DNA of 62,564 nucleotides, from positions 1-62,564 of the forward strand of contig NZ_JBNPEO010000015.1 in NCBI RefSeq assembly GCF_050490315.1, written 5' to 3'. Of this stretch, positions 10,520-19,478 are shown piece by piece; the stretch's first letter is position 1; each line of letters opens with the position of its first letter. Both the position numbers and the translations under genes were made by a program. The notes under the pieces were generated by a model. The model was not told the DNA's origin. It made no database searches and saw only the letters and a list, made by a program, of their open reading frames with translations. The DNA is from JBNPEO01 sp050490315 (GTDB lineage: Bacteria; Actinomycetota; Actinomycetes; Actinomycetales; Micrococcaceae).

Positions 10520-10563
10520 TGTCCCTACGTTACCGGCAGAGGGCCCCTGAGGGCCGTATAGCC

Positions 10564-12156
10564 CTAACGACGGCGACGCGAAGACGTCCCAAATACGCCT
10601 CGCAACAACTCACGGCCCAGCTGGGTGCCGAAGGAACGAACCATCGACTTCAGCCCACCACCGAGGGCGCCGCCCAAGGCGCCGACAACCTCGCCAACTG
10701 CTCCGCCGCCGTCGTTCCTTTGCTGGCGAGGCTCCGAAGGCAACGAAGGAGACGGCAGTGGTGGTGCTGGCAGCGGCGGGGCAGCGTCACCGGTGGGCGC
10801 AGCTGCCTGACCGGCGAGCTTTTCGAAAGCTGAAACGTTGTCAACAGCCGTGCCGTACTTGCTCAGCAGCGACGAACCAGCCACAGTGCTCTTGACCAGT
10901 TCATCCGTGCTGGGGCCCATCACAGATTCCGGCGCGCGCAAACGTGTCAAAGCCACCGGGGTAGGTGCGCCCTTCTCATTCATCACGGTAATTACTGCCT
11001 CACCAATGCCGGCCGAGGTCAGTACCTCCTCAAGGTCGTAGTCACTGACCGGGAAGGTGGAAACTGTGGCTTTGAGTGCCTTGGCGTCCTCCGGGGTGAA
11101 AGCGCGCAGCGCGTGCTGAATGCGGTTAGCCAATTGACCCAAAACCTCGGACGGAACGTCCTTGGGGGTCTGGGTGACAAAGAAAATACCTACACCCTTA
11201 GAACGGATCAGGCGCACCGTGGTGGTGATGGCATCCAAGAACGCTTTGGAGGCGCCGTTGAACAGCAAGTGGGCCTCGTCAAGGAAGAACACCAATTTGG
11301 GTTTGTCCAGGTCGCCAGCCTCGGGAAGATCCTCAAAGAGGTCCGCGAGCAGCCACATCAAAAAGGTGGAGAACAACATGGGCTTGGTCTGCAGGGTGGG
11401 CAGTTCCAAACAGGTGACCACCCCGCGGCCGTCAGGTGCTGTACGCAGCAGCTCGGCGGTGTCGAACTCGGGCTCACCGAAGAACGGCCCCATCCCCTGG
11501 GCTTCAAGGTTGACCAGTTCACGCAGGATCACACCGGCCGTGGCCTTGGAAAGTCCGCCGAGCTGGGCGAGTTCGTCCTTGCCCTCATCCGAGGTCAGGT
11601 ACTGAATGACGGCGCGCAGATCCTTGAGGTCAATAAGCTCAAGGTTCTTCTGGTCAGCGAAGTGGAAGATGAGCTGCAGGCTGGATTCTTGAGTGGCGTT
11701 CAGTTCCATCACACGCGACAGCAAGATGGGGCCAAATGAAGTAATGGTGGCGCGGACCGGGATGCCATTACCGTCCCCGCCGAGGGCCAAAAATTCCACC
11801 GGGAAGGTTTTGCCGGACCAGTCCTGGCCTAGGCTGTCCGTGCGGGCTTTGAGCTTCTCGCTACCGGTGGCGGCAGTGGCCAAGCCGGAGAGGTCACCCT
11901 TGATGTCCGCGAGGAATACCGGAACGCCAGCTGTGGAAAGCTGCTCTGCCATCATGTGCAACGTGACTGTCTTGCCGGTACCCGTGGCTCCGGCGACGAG
12001 CCCGTGCCGGTTCATCATGGAAAGCGGCAAACGGACTGGGGCATCCTTGTGAAGTTCACCGTCAATGAGCGCAACACCGAGCTCAATGGTGGGTCCTTCA
12101 AGGGTGTAACCCTGCTGGATGGTGGCAAGCTTTTCTGCGGTGGTTTTCTCAGCCAT
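10564..12156 (-). CDS. HerA-like ATPase, DUF853 family
   Basis: A 530-residue P-loop ATPase. Walker A is GATGTGKT at about residue 56, Walker B is LVFFLDEAHLLF at about residue 287, and the segment FFVTQTPKDVP is the sensor region typical of DUF853/HerA-like helicases. The C-terminal 100 residues are Pro/Gly-rich and end in SSRRRR. The nucleotide-dependent role in the cell is not known for this family. It is nine bases after the GNAT gene and so probably co-transcribed with it. Confidence 0.92.
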   Translation of the reverse strand: MAEKTTAEKLATIQQGYTLEGPTIELGVALIDGELHKDAPVRLPLSMMNRHGLVAGATGTGKTVTLHMMAEQLSTAGVPVFLADIKGDLSGLATAATGSEKLKARTDSLGQDWSGKTFPVEFLALGGDGNGIPVRATITSFGPILLSRVMELNATQESSLQLIFHFADQKNLELIDLKDLRAVIQYLTSDEGKDELAQLGGLSKATAGVILRELVNLEAQGMGPFFGEPEFDTAELLRTAPDGRGVVTCLELPTLQTKPMLFSTFLMWLLADLFEDLPEAGDLDKPKLVFFLDEAHLLFNGASKAFLDAITTTVRLIRSKGVGIFFVTQTPKDVPSEVLGQLANRIQHALRAFTPEDAKALKATVSTFPVSDYDLEEVLTSAGIGEAVITVMNEKGAPTPVALTRLRAPESVMGPSTDELVKSTVAGSSLLSKYGTAVDNVSAFEKLAGQAAAPTGDAAPPLPAPPLPSPSLPSEPRQQRNDGGGAVGEVVGALGGALGGGLKSMVRSFGTQLGRELLRGVFGTSSRRRR

Positions 12157-12165
12157 GAGGTTAGC

Positions 12166-12678
12166 TTAGCGGTTAGCGCCAAGCACTTTAGTGAACGCCA
12201 AGTGTCCGACTGTTTCCGGGTCCGCATCCAGATCAAACTGAGCTGTGTAGCCGGTGGCAAGATAGAGGTTTTTGGCTTCAGGCTGCCGCGGTCCGGTGGT
12301 CAAATAAATATTGCTGTAACCGCTCTCTACAGCCAGTCTTTCCAGTTCGGCCAACACCAAGCGCCCCAAACCACGACGCCGGTGAGCTGAGGATGTCCAG
12401 ATCCGTTTCAGTTCCGCCGTGGTTTCGTCATAACGGCGGAATGCGCCTCCGGCGATTGACTCGCCGGCCTCTTGGATGATCACCAGCGCCCCGTGCGGGG
12501 CGGCAAATTCTTCTGCCGGGTAGCGGTTGAGTTCCTCGAGCGCACCTTGGGGGCCGAACTTGTCTCCATAGCGGTTGGTGTATTCCACGGCGAGCTCTTC
12601 AAGCAGCGGCGCCACCCGAGGATCATGCATGGGAAGCGTCAAGATTTCTAGAGTTGATTCGCTGGTCTCGGTTGTCAT
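12166..12678 (-). CDS. GNAT-family N-acetyltransferase
   Basis: A 170-residue GNAT protein. The acetyl-CoA-binding motif A is RRRGLGRLVLAELERLA (about residues 97-113), preceded by the ELKRIW strand; motif B is NIYLTTGPRQPEAKNLY. The substrate cannot be told from sequence. It lies 3 bases after the truncated FAD/NAD(P) gene and 9 before the HerA-like gene. Confidence 0.9.
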   Translation of the reverse strand: MTTETSESTLEILTLPMHDPRVAPLLEELAVEYTNRYGDKFGPQGALEELNRYPAEEFAAPHGALVIIQEAGESIAGGAFRRYDETTAELKRIWTSSAHRRRGLGRLVLAELERLAVESGYSNIYLTTGPRQPEAKNLYLATGYTAQFDLDADPETVGHLAFTKVLGANR

Positions 12679-12681
12679 GGT

Positions 12682-14202
12682 TCAGTTCTTTCCCGCTGCG
12701 GCTGGTTCTGAAGGTGCAGTTTGTGACGTTGTGGGGGTAACGCGAATCGCTTCGAGGATGTTCCGCGCAAGGGCATCGTTCTCCCTGAACGGTGCGGCGT
12801 TGGTGTTGGGACGGGCAAAGGCGCCGGCGCCCCACCCGGACGTTCCGGGACCTATGCCAAAAAGCGCGGCTTGGGTGTTTCCACCGGCACCTACCAGCTG
12901 GTGTTGGGCAGTCACTAACAACTTGCGGGTTGAGCGGATGCCGTCCGAGGTCAGCAGCTGTTGCTCAGTGCCTAAGCCGCTGCTGTGCAAGGAGGCTAGG
13001 ACGGGGTTAAGGGAGCGGGCTAAGGATGTTGCCGGTAACCGTGCCTCAATCAGAGCGGTGGTGCTGATACGCACTCCGGATTGCCGTGAGCTTGCAATGA
13101 ACGTCCCGTTGGTCTGGTCAACTGAAACTTCTAGGCTTGGGCCCAGAAATTCCAGCAGCCCGGCACGGTGTAGAGCCAACATTTGGCGTAGCCGGTGTGG
13201 GGGAGGCCCAGAGTCCACAAAGCTGAAGAAGCCGTGCCACCACCCATGGATGTGCTGTTGCGATGGTGCGTTCAGCCGTTCCACCGGAACCACCCGGCCC
13301 ACTTCCATGTACACGTGTAAAAACGCCAAGAAGAGGGCTAGGGTCTCCGGATGATCAGGGCTATCCCGCTGTTGCAGATCCCGTTTAATGTACTGGGCTA
13401 GGGCTGTTTGAACATCCTGATGGTCAGCAAAGTACACACCCCTAAAGGGGTCATCCAGACGCTCCAAGTCCAGATGAAGTGCAGTTTCCGGCACGGCTGC
13501 TGCGATCAGTTCGGCGCGCTCGCGGGAATACCAATCCAGCCCGTTAAATTGCGCCTCAAAGGACTCCCATGCCATGGCCGCACGTTCGGGGCTGCCGGTC
13601 AACACCTCGCGATAGTAGAAGTAGCCGGCCTCTTTGGCGATCAGCGGCCAGAGGTGTTCACGGAAGTCCAACTCTTCGTGTTTTTCTAGCAGTTGGCCCA
13701 CTGCGGCGGCGGAGAAAAATCGTAAGGGCCCGGGTGCTGCACCTTTAAGCTGGGCCGAAATTTTGGAGTGATACGGCACCCCACGCCGGGAACCGGCCCA
13801 CAACTTTGGTTCCTTTCCCGACGGAAGGTAGCGCAGCTCGCCGTCGGACATTGTTTCAAAACGGCCGCCACGCCCTTCCATGAGCAGGACCAGAAGGTCC
13901 ACAAACGCAAGCCCCATACCGGCGACGATCACGTCCTGGCCGGGGGCGATCGCTGAATAGTCGACGTCCGTGGTGTAGCTGGGTGCCGCGTGGAACCCGC
14001 CGTGCTGGGCAGCAAAAACGGAGAACCGTGCGGAGGCGGAATCTGGGCGGGAGTCAGTGTGCCCCAAAGCGGTGACCACAACATCGGCGTGCAGGGTTTC
14101 TCCGTTGGCCAGCAGAACGCTGTAACCGCCAGCTTCTGCAGGAATGTCGGCGGTGCCCCCTGCTTCAATGAGCTCTGCGCCAGTGACATCTCCACTAGTG
14201 AT
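12682..14202 (-). pseudogene. FAD/NAD(P)-binding protein gene, 5' end removed at the transposon border
   Basis: The frame is open on the minus strand from the transposon edge at 14202 to the stop at 12682. It shows the family's second half: HADVVVTALGHTDSRPD, then the dinucleotide-binding segment DVIVAGMGLAFVDLLVLL, and DWYSRERAELIAAA. The N-terminal FAD-binding GxGxxG and first domain are missing. The upstream frame reads directly into the transposon inverted repeat (codons HYYSYP). An internal ATG/GTG near 14079 would give 465 residues but starts in mid-domain. It is therefore a 5'-truncated gene. Confidence 0.88.
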
Positions 14203-14239
14203 GGGGTATGAGTAGTAATGGAACAGAATTGCGCGTTTA
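14203..14239 (+). repeat. Left terminal inverted repeat of the Tn3-family element
   Basis: The 37 bases start ggggtatgagtagtaatgga and end gcgcgttta. The reverse complement of 22584-22620 matches with two mismatches (positions 6 and 25 of the repeat). The GGGG start is the rule for Tn3-family ends. Confidence 0.93.
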
Positions 14240-14402
14240 AGGCAAAACCATCGGTATAGCGGTTGGCGCTAAGCGCGTGATCGTGGTCCTTGGCTGCGGG
14301 TGAAGTTGAAGTTGCTCGCGGAGGTCGATCTCTTCGGGCATGTGTCGTTCAGAAGTCGTCTGTACTCCGCTGGGGCATCAGTGATCGCTGGCTTTTGACG
14401 GA

Positions 14403-14978
14403 TCAGGCGTTTGGGCCGAGGTGGCGGTAGAGCGTCGCGCGACTCCACCCGACCAGGCGTGCCGCATCTTCGGCGGTGCGTCCCTTCGCGCGGGCGTCCT
14501 TCGCGATCGCGAGCTTATCCGCGATCACCAAAGGGTCCGAGAGCGGACGGCCGAACCGGGTGCCCGATTGCCGGGCCGCGGCGATCCCGGCATTGACGCG
14601 TTCAACGATCAGCTCGCGCTCGTACTCGGCCAGGGAGGCCAGCAGGTTCAACATCATCCGACCGGTGGATGTCGCCGGGTCGATCCCGTCCGAGATGGAG
14701 CGCACGTTCACACCGCGTTCGCGCAACAGGTTCACGGTGTTCAGCACATCGATGAGCGACCGGCCGAGCCGGTCGACCCGCCAGACCACCACGTTGTCCC
14801 CGGCCTCGGCGTACTCGAGCAGCTTCTTCATCCCGGGCCGCTCGATCGCGGTCCTGCTGCCGGAGGTGACGTCGGCGAACACGTCGCGTTTCTGCACCCC
14901 GGCCTTGACCAGCGCGTCGAGCTGAAGCTGCGCATCCTGGCTCGAAGTACTCACACGCGTGTATCCCAAATGTCTCAC
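14403..14978 (-). CDS. tnpR: Serine resolvase/invertase of the Tn3-family element
   Basis: A 191-residue serine recombinase. The catalytic serine is in YTRVSTSSQDAQLQ at the N-terminus. The family segments VVWRVDRLGRS and TSTGRMMLNLLASLAEYER follow, and the C-terminal HTH ends WSRATLYRHLG. It resolves transposition cointegrates at res. The start is the GTG at 14978 (VRHLGYTR), which gives the normal family length; a longer upstream frame to 15365 has no family similarity. It faces left, away from the passenger genes. Confidence 0.93.
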   Translation of the reverse strand: MRHLGYTRVSTSSQDAQLQLDALVKAGVQKRDVFADVTSGSRTAIERPGMKKLLEYAEAGDNVVVWRVDRLGRSLIDVLNTVNLLRERGVNVRSISDGIDPATSTGRMMLNLLASLAEYERELIVERVNAGIAAARQSGTRFGRPLSDPLVIADKLAIAKDARAKGRTAEDAARLVGWSRATLYRHLGPNA

Positions 14979-15165
14979 GCCACCATTTTGACTCAGAAAC
15001 CTCTTCGCGGCAATCGGATGAGACGCTTTACGGCGGGATGACTTTTCGAGACACTTGGCGCCCCGCCACCCGGGGCCGGCCGATTTTCGAAGGGGGACCC
15101 GCACCAATGTCTCAAAAAGCTTTAGTTTTTCAAGACGCCGCCAAGGGCTCGCTTGGCGGCGCCCT
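14979..15165. other. Probable res (resolution) site region
   Basis: The region directly upstream of tnpR contains several copies of the resolvase-like motif tgtct/agaca: tgtctcacg at 14971, gagacact near 15049 and tgtctcaaa near 15107. An AT-rich core is interleaved. Resolvase genes in Tn3 elements normally have three such subsites here; exact subsites cannot be fixed by eye. Confidence 0.5.
15136..15161. other. Strong hairpin near the res region
   Basis: A perfect 10-bp stem, cgccgccaag at 15136-15145 with cttggcggcg at 15152-15161, follows a T-rich tract on its left side. It could be a terminator read on the minus strand or part of the res architecture. Confidence 0.5.
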
Positions 15166-15502
15166 GTCATTGGTGGGTCCATCAGAAGCCGACAGCAGGG
15201 TCGGCGCTGGCCTTTTCGGGCCGACTCCCGGATCCCATGTTGATGGGTGGTTCTGCACAGCAAATGCGGCCATTTCTGGTGCCACAAGCAATCGATGGGG
15301 AAGGTGGCGTGGCGGACGCCGGTTCCCTGCAGTATGGGAAGGTGCCCTTGGCCTCGAAATGCCACATGCAGCAGAAGAACGACACCGCCCCAGATGAACA
15401 GTTCACCAACAAACAGCGCAGCCGCTCCATACGAGCGGAATCGCCACTAATATCGATTCTAGATATCGGTTCCCGATATGACTGGTATTGAACGAGGTGC
15501 AA
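15166..15502. other. No gene; leader of the PadR gene with an operator-like palindrome
   Basis: No supported gene in about 340 bases. At its end, atatcgg at 15463-15469 and ccgatat at 15473-15479 form an inverted repeat, and a related half-site atatcga lies at 15450. It sits just before the PadR start and is a plausible autoregulatory operator. Confidence 0.5.
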
Positions 15503-15814
15503 ATGCGTGAACTCACCCGTGCCGCCGTCCGGCTGCACATCCTGCACCATGCCGCCGAGGAAGAAATTCACGGCGCATGGATGTCAGAGGAACTCTCCAA
15601 CCACGGATACTCGATTTCCCCGGGGACGTTGTATCCAACCCTGCACCGGATGGAAGAGCAGGGACTGCTCACCTCCCGCCAGGATGTCGTTGGCGGGCGT
15701 CCCCGTCGAATCTACCGAGCCACACCACAGGGCCTTGAAGCGCTGGCCGAAGGCCGCAAGGCCGTTGCCGAGCTAGCCGCCGAAGTGCTCCCTAACGCCG
15801 CAAAAGGACAGTGA
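15503..15814 (+). CDS. PadR-family transcriptional regulator
   Basis: A 103-residue PadR winged-helix protein. The pattern LHHAAEEEIHGAWMSEEL, then ISPGTLYPTLHRMEEQGLL (recognition helix) and GGRPRRIYRATPQGLEAL (wing), is diagnostic. The start is the ATG at 15503 with cgaggtg just before it; a TTG at 15488 is possible. Its stop overlaps or abuts the permease start, so it probably represses its own operon and the permease. Confidence 0.92.
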   Translation: MRELTRAAVRLHILHHAAEEEIHGAWMSEELSNHGYSISPGTLYPTLHRMEEQGLLTSRQDVVGGRPRRIYRATPQGLEALAEGRKAVAELAAEVLPNAAKGQ

Positions 15815-15816
15815 CA

Positions 15817-17070
15817 ATGAGTAATCATCCAACCTTGGCGCGCCGGCTGGGGACTGCCGACGCGGTGGTCATCGGGCTGGGGTCGATGATCGGCGCGGGC
15901 GTCTTTGCGGCCTTCACCCCCGCCGCCGCGGCGGCGGGGTCGGGCCTTTTGGTGGGTCTCGTGGTGGCGGCGTTTGTCGCGTTCTGCAATGCCACATCCT
16001 CCGCCCAACTCGCAGCGGCCTATCCAACCTCGGGTGGAACCTACGTCTACGGGCGTGAACGCCTTGGCCCGTGGCCGGGGTACCTGGCCGGATGGGGCTT
16101 CATCATCGGCAAGACCGCCAGCGCCGCGGCGATGGCCATGACGTTTGCCGCCTACGCGGCCCCGGTCGGATGGGAACGACCGGTCGCCATCGCCGCCGTG
16201 ATCGGCCTCGCGGCCGTGAATTACCACGGAGTCACCCGCACCGCACGGCTGACGCGAATCCTGGTGGTTGCCGTACTCGTTGCCCTGGCCGTTGGCGTGG
16301 CCGCCGCCTGGGGAGGCAGCGAACCCGCTCCGCCGAACATTCTTGGCGAAGGCCTCCTGGCCCACGGGTGGTACGGGATCATGCAATCGGCGGGACTGCT
16401 GTTCTTCGCGTTCGCCGGGTACGCGAGGATCGCGACGATGGGCGAAGAAGTCCGCAACCCCCAGCGAACCATCCCGCGTGCCATCGGAATCTCCCTGCTC
16501 ATCACGATCATCGTTTACGCGATCATCGCCGTGACGCTGCTGGCAGCCCTCGGGCCCGAGGGAATCGCGGCCTCCACAACCCCCTTGGCCGATGTCGTGA
16601 GCTCGGGTGCTTGGGCGTGGGCGGCGCCGATCGTACGCGTGGGCGCCGCCGTGGCAGCGCTGGGCGCACTGCTCGCCTTGGTGGCCGGGTTGGGCCGCAC
16701 CAGCCTGGCCATGGCCAGGGAACACGACCTGCCGCATTGGCTTGCCGCCGTCCACCCTCGCTACCAGGTCCCGCATCGGGCCGAGGTGATCCTGGCGGTC
16801 GTGATTTGCGCCGTGATCGCCGTGGCGGATCTGCGTGGAGCCATCGGATTCTCATCCTTCGGCGTCCTGGTCTACTACCTGGTGGCAAACATCGCGGCGT
16901 TCACCCAACCTGCCGCTGATCGCCGCTACCCCAAGGCGCTGCAAGCCATCGGCGCCCTGGCCTGCGTTGCCCTGGTCGCGACGCTGCCACCGGCCTCGGT
17001 CCTGACCGGAGTGGCCGTCTTTGCTGTCGGGATCCTGCTGCGTGTGCTCCGGTTACGCCAGCACGGGTAG
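15817..17070 (+). CDS. APC-superfamily amino acid permease
   Basis: A 417-residue membrane protein with about 12 helices. The first helix has the APC signature GLGSMIGAGVF, and FFAFAGYARIATMGEEVRNP in the middle matches TM6 and the loop of this family. Expected to move amino acids or related amines across the membrane; the substrate is unknown. The start at ATG 15817 has aaaagga 8 bases upstream; GTG 15811 would overlap the PadR stop. It is a passenger gene of the transposon. Confidence 0.9.
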   Translation: MSNHPTLARRLGTADAVVIGLGSMIGAGVFAAFTPAAAAAGSGLLVGLVVAAFVAFCNATSSAQLAAAYPTSGGTYVYGRERLGPWPGYLAGWGFIIGKTASAAAMAMTFAAYAAPVGWERPVAIAAVIGLAAVNYHGVTRTARLTRILVVAVLVALAVGVAAAWGGSEPAPPNILGEGLLAHGWYGIMQSAGLLFFAFAGYARIATMGEEVRNPQRTIPRAIGISLLITIIVYAIIAVTLLAALGPEGIAASTTPLADVVSSGAWAWAAPIVRVGAAVAALGALLALVAGLGRTSLAMAREHDLPHWLAAVHPRYQVPHRAEVILAVVICAVIAVADLRGAIGFSSFGVLVYYLVANIAAFTQPAADRRYPKALQAIGALACVALVATLPPASVLTGVAVFAVGILLRVLRLRQHG

Positions 17071-17251
17071 CTTCCGGATACAGGAGAGGAATCCCTAGCT
17101 GAAGCAGCAAGTTGGCCGCCAGTCCGCGATAACAGTCCTCGACAAAGAGCGAGGAAATCCACACGCGTCGCCGGGACCCGAGAGCGTCTCCGATCCGGTC
17201 GCTACCGGACACCTGAACCGGGGGTGATTTCGTTTGGCGGTTTAGATGCGG

Positions 17252-18775
17252 TTAGTGTCCGGCTCCGAGTTTGCCCGCCATGCGTTCGCGCATGTTCAGG
17301 CTGGCCGCGTTCAGGCCCTCGATTTCGACGGTCTTGCCGTACTTCTCATATTTTGCGGTGATGGCATCCAAGGAGGCGATCGTGGAGGCGTCCCACAGGT
17401 GCGAGTTGTACATGTCGATGACGACGTGGTCGGGATCCTCAACGTAGTCGAACTGGGTGTAGAGGTCGTTGGACGAAGCGAAGAAGAGCTCCCCGTTGAC
17501 CTCGTACTTGGCGATCTGTTCTCCGAAGTGTTCCTCGATGCGCCGTTCCACGGTGACCAGGTGGGCGACCCGGTTGGCGAAGAGGACCATGGCGGTGAGC
17601 ACACCGACGCCGACGCCGATGGCCAGATTGTGGGTGGCGACGGTGAAGATGACCGTGACGAGCATGACGGTGGTTTCGCTCTTGGGCATCATGCGCAAGG
17701 TGGAGGGCTTGATGCTGTGCCAGTCGAAGGTGGCCACGGACACGAAGATCATCACGGCCACCAGTGCGGCCATCGGGATCAGGGCCACGATGTCGCCCAG
17801 GGCGACCACCAGGATCAGCAGGAACACCCCGGCCAGGAAGGTGGAGATGCGGGTGCGGGCGCCGGAGGCCTTGACGTTGATCATGGTCTGGCCGATCATC
17901 GCGCAGCCGCCCATGCCGCCGAAGAAACCGGTGATGATGTTCGCCGCGCCCTGGCCCCATGACTCACGGGTCTTGTTGGAACGGGTGTCGGTGACGTCAT
18001 CGACCAGCTTGGCGGTCATCAGGGATTCCAGCAATCCGACGAAGGCCATGGCCAGCGCGTAGGGAAAGAGGATCTGCAAGGTCTCAAAGTTCAGCGGCAC
18101 GTTCGGCAGGAACAGGGCCGGAAGGCTCTCGGGCATCTCCCCCTTGTCTCCCACGGTGGGGACGGCCAGGGATGCGATGACGGCGATCAACGTGAGGACG
18201 ACGATGGCCACCAGCGGGGCAGGCACGGCGGTGGTGATCTTGGGCAGGCCGAAGACGATCAGCAGGCCCAGAATGGTGAGCGGGTAGACCAGCCAGGGGA
18301 CGCCGAGCAATTCGGGGACCTGGGACATGAAGATCAGGATCGCCAGGGCGTTGACGAATCCGACCATGACCTGGCGGGGAATGAACCGCATCAGCTTGGC
18401 CACACCCAGCACCGCGAGGATGACCTGGAATACGCCCGCCATGATCACGGCGGCAACGAAGTAGTCCACGCCGTGGCTTTTCACCAGGGGTGCGATGACC
18501 AGGGCGATGGCTCCGGTGGCCGCGGAAATCATGGCCGGGCGTCCGCCGAGGAAAGCGATGGACACGGCCATGGTGAAGGACGCAAAAAGTCCGATGCGCG
18601 GATCGACCCCGGCGATGATGGAGAAGGCGATGGCCTCGGGGATCAGGGCCAGGGCCACGACCAATCCGGCGAGGACCTCAACCTTGAGCAGGCGTGGGGA
18701 TTTGAGGGTGCGCAGAACGGATTGCCGTTCCTCCGGAGACAGGACCGGGTGGCCCGTTGTGGTCTGAATGGCCAT
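17252..18775 (-). CDS. SulP-family inorganic anion transporter with STAS domain
   Basis: A 507-residue protein. It has the SulP membrane domain (LAGLVVALALIPEAIAFS at the first helices, GGMGGCAMIGQTMINVKASG in the centre). A C-terminal STAS domain (about residues 395-500) ends YGKTVEIEGLNAASLNM. SulP proteins carry sulfate, bicarbonate or similar anions. The start MAIQTT at 18775 is chosen for ggag 8 bases upstream; a longer frame to 18811 exists. It is divergent from the MerR gene with a MerR-type operator between. It is a transposon passenger. Confidence 0.93.
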   Translation of the reverse strand: MAIQTTTGHPVLSPEERQSVLRTLKSPRLLKVEVLAGLVVALALIPEAIAFSIIAGVDPRIGLFASFTMAVSIAFLGGRPAMISAATGAIALVIAPLVKSHGVDYFVAAVIMAGVFQVILAVLGVAKLMRFIPRQVMVGFVNALAILIFMSQVPELLGVPWLVYPLTILGLLIVFGLPKITTAVPAPLVAIVVLTLIAVIASLAVPTVGDKGEMPESLPALFLPNVPLNFETLQILFPYALAMAFVGLLESLMTAKLVDDVTDTRSNKTRESWGQGAANIITGFFGGMGGCAMIGQTMINVKASGARTRISTFLAGVFLLILVVALGDIVALIPMAALVAVMIFVSVATFDWHSIKPSTLRMMPKSETTVMLVTVIFTVATHNLAIGVGVGVLTAMVLFANRVAHLVTVERRIEEHFGEQIAKYEVNGELFFASSNDLYTQFDYVEDPDHVVIDMYNSHLWDASTIASLDAITAKYEKYGKTVEIEGLNAASLNMRERMAGKLGAGH

Positions 18776-18908
18776 TGAATGGCTCCGTTCGAAAGAAGGT
18801 GTGAGCGCCAAGGCGCTCGGTTACATAGAATCAATGGGTCTGTGCGCCATCGCGTTGTGCAAAGCATGGCCGCGACTAGGAATGGCCGCGGCAGCGCACC
18901 AAGTGATT

Positions 18909-18940
18909 CCAACTCTAACTTAACGTAAGGGTAGAGTTGG
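18909..18940. promoter_or_regulatory. MerR-type operator between SulP and MerR genes
   Basis: The dyad ccaactcta at 18909-18917 and tagagttgg at 18932-18940 surrounds acttaacgtaaggg. It lies 26 bases before the MerR start and about 130 bases before the SulP start. The arrangement fits the long-spacer promoters that MerR proteins remodel. Confidence 0.7.
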
Positions 18941-18965
18941 TATTTGAGGGAGAAGGAGAACCCCC

Positions 18966-19358
18966 ATGAACGAGACCCAGCCCCCCACCAAAACTGAACA
19001 GACCATGCATATCGGGGACCTGGCCGAGGCCACGGGCCTGTCCCAGCGCACCATCCGCCACTACGACGAGGTGGGCCTGCTGCCGGCGACCACGCGCAGC
19101 GAAGGGGGCTTTCGGATCTACACCGAATCCGACCTGCAGCGCATGCTGGTGATCCGCTCCATGAAACCGTTGGGATTCACCCTGGAGGAAATGGGCGAAC
19201 TCCTGGACACCGTGGACACCCTCGCCGTTGAACCGGAGAATCAGGCCGCACGGGACCTGCTCGGGCAGTACCTGCAACGGGCGAATGAGAAGCGTGACAA
19301 GCTCGCCCTGAACCTTGAACGCGCTGACGCGTTCATTCACGACCTCCGAAGCAAATAG
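18966..19358 (+). CDS. MerR-family transcriptional regulator
   Basis: A 130-residue protein with a MerR HTH: MHIGDLAEATGLSQRTIRHY, then GLLPATTRSEGGFRIYTESD, and the helix KPLGFTLEEMGELLDTV. A coiled-coil dimer helix follows. The C-terminal end has no cysteine, so it does not look like a metal sensor; the effector is unknown. It is probably the regulator of the divergent SulP gene. An internal ATG at 19005 would also begin at the HTH, but 18966 has ggagaag upstream. Confidence 0.92.
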   Translation: MNETQPPTKTEQTMHIGDLAEATGLSQRTIRHYDEVGLLPATTRSEGGFRIYTESDLQRMLVIRSMKPLGFTLEEMGELLDTVDTLAVEPENQAARDLLGQYLQRANEKRDKLALNLERADAFIHDLRSK

Positions 19359-19478
19359 TCCAAGATCGCATTCGAGAGAGGGCTGCTGAGGTCATATCGG
19401 CGCCTCGCTGACATCACTGGCAGACTACCGAAAATGATGGCTTGCAAGGCGGATCGGGAGATTTGCCGCACAGATGAG

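Noticed and set aside
14979..15365. Upstream extension of the resolvase frame to 320 residues
   Set aside because: The added 129 residues have no similarity to resolvases and overlap the probable res region; GTG 14978 gives the normal family length.
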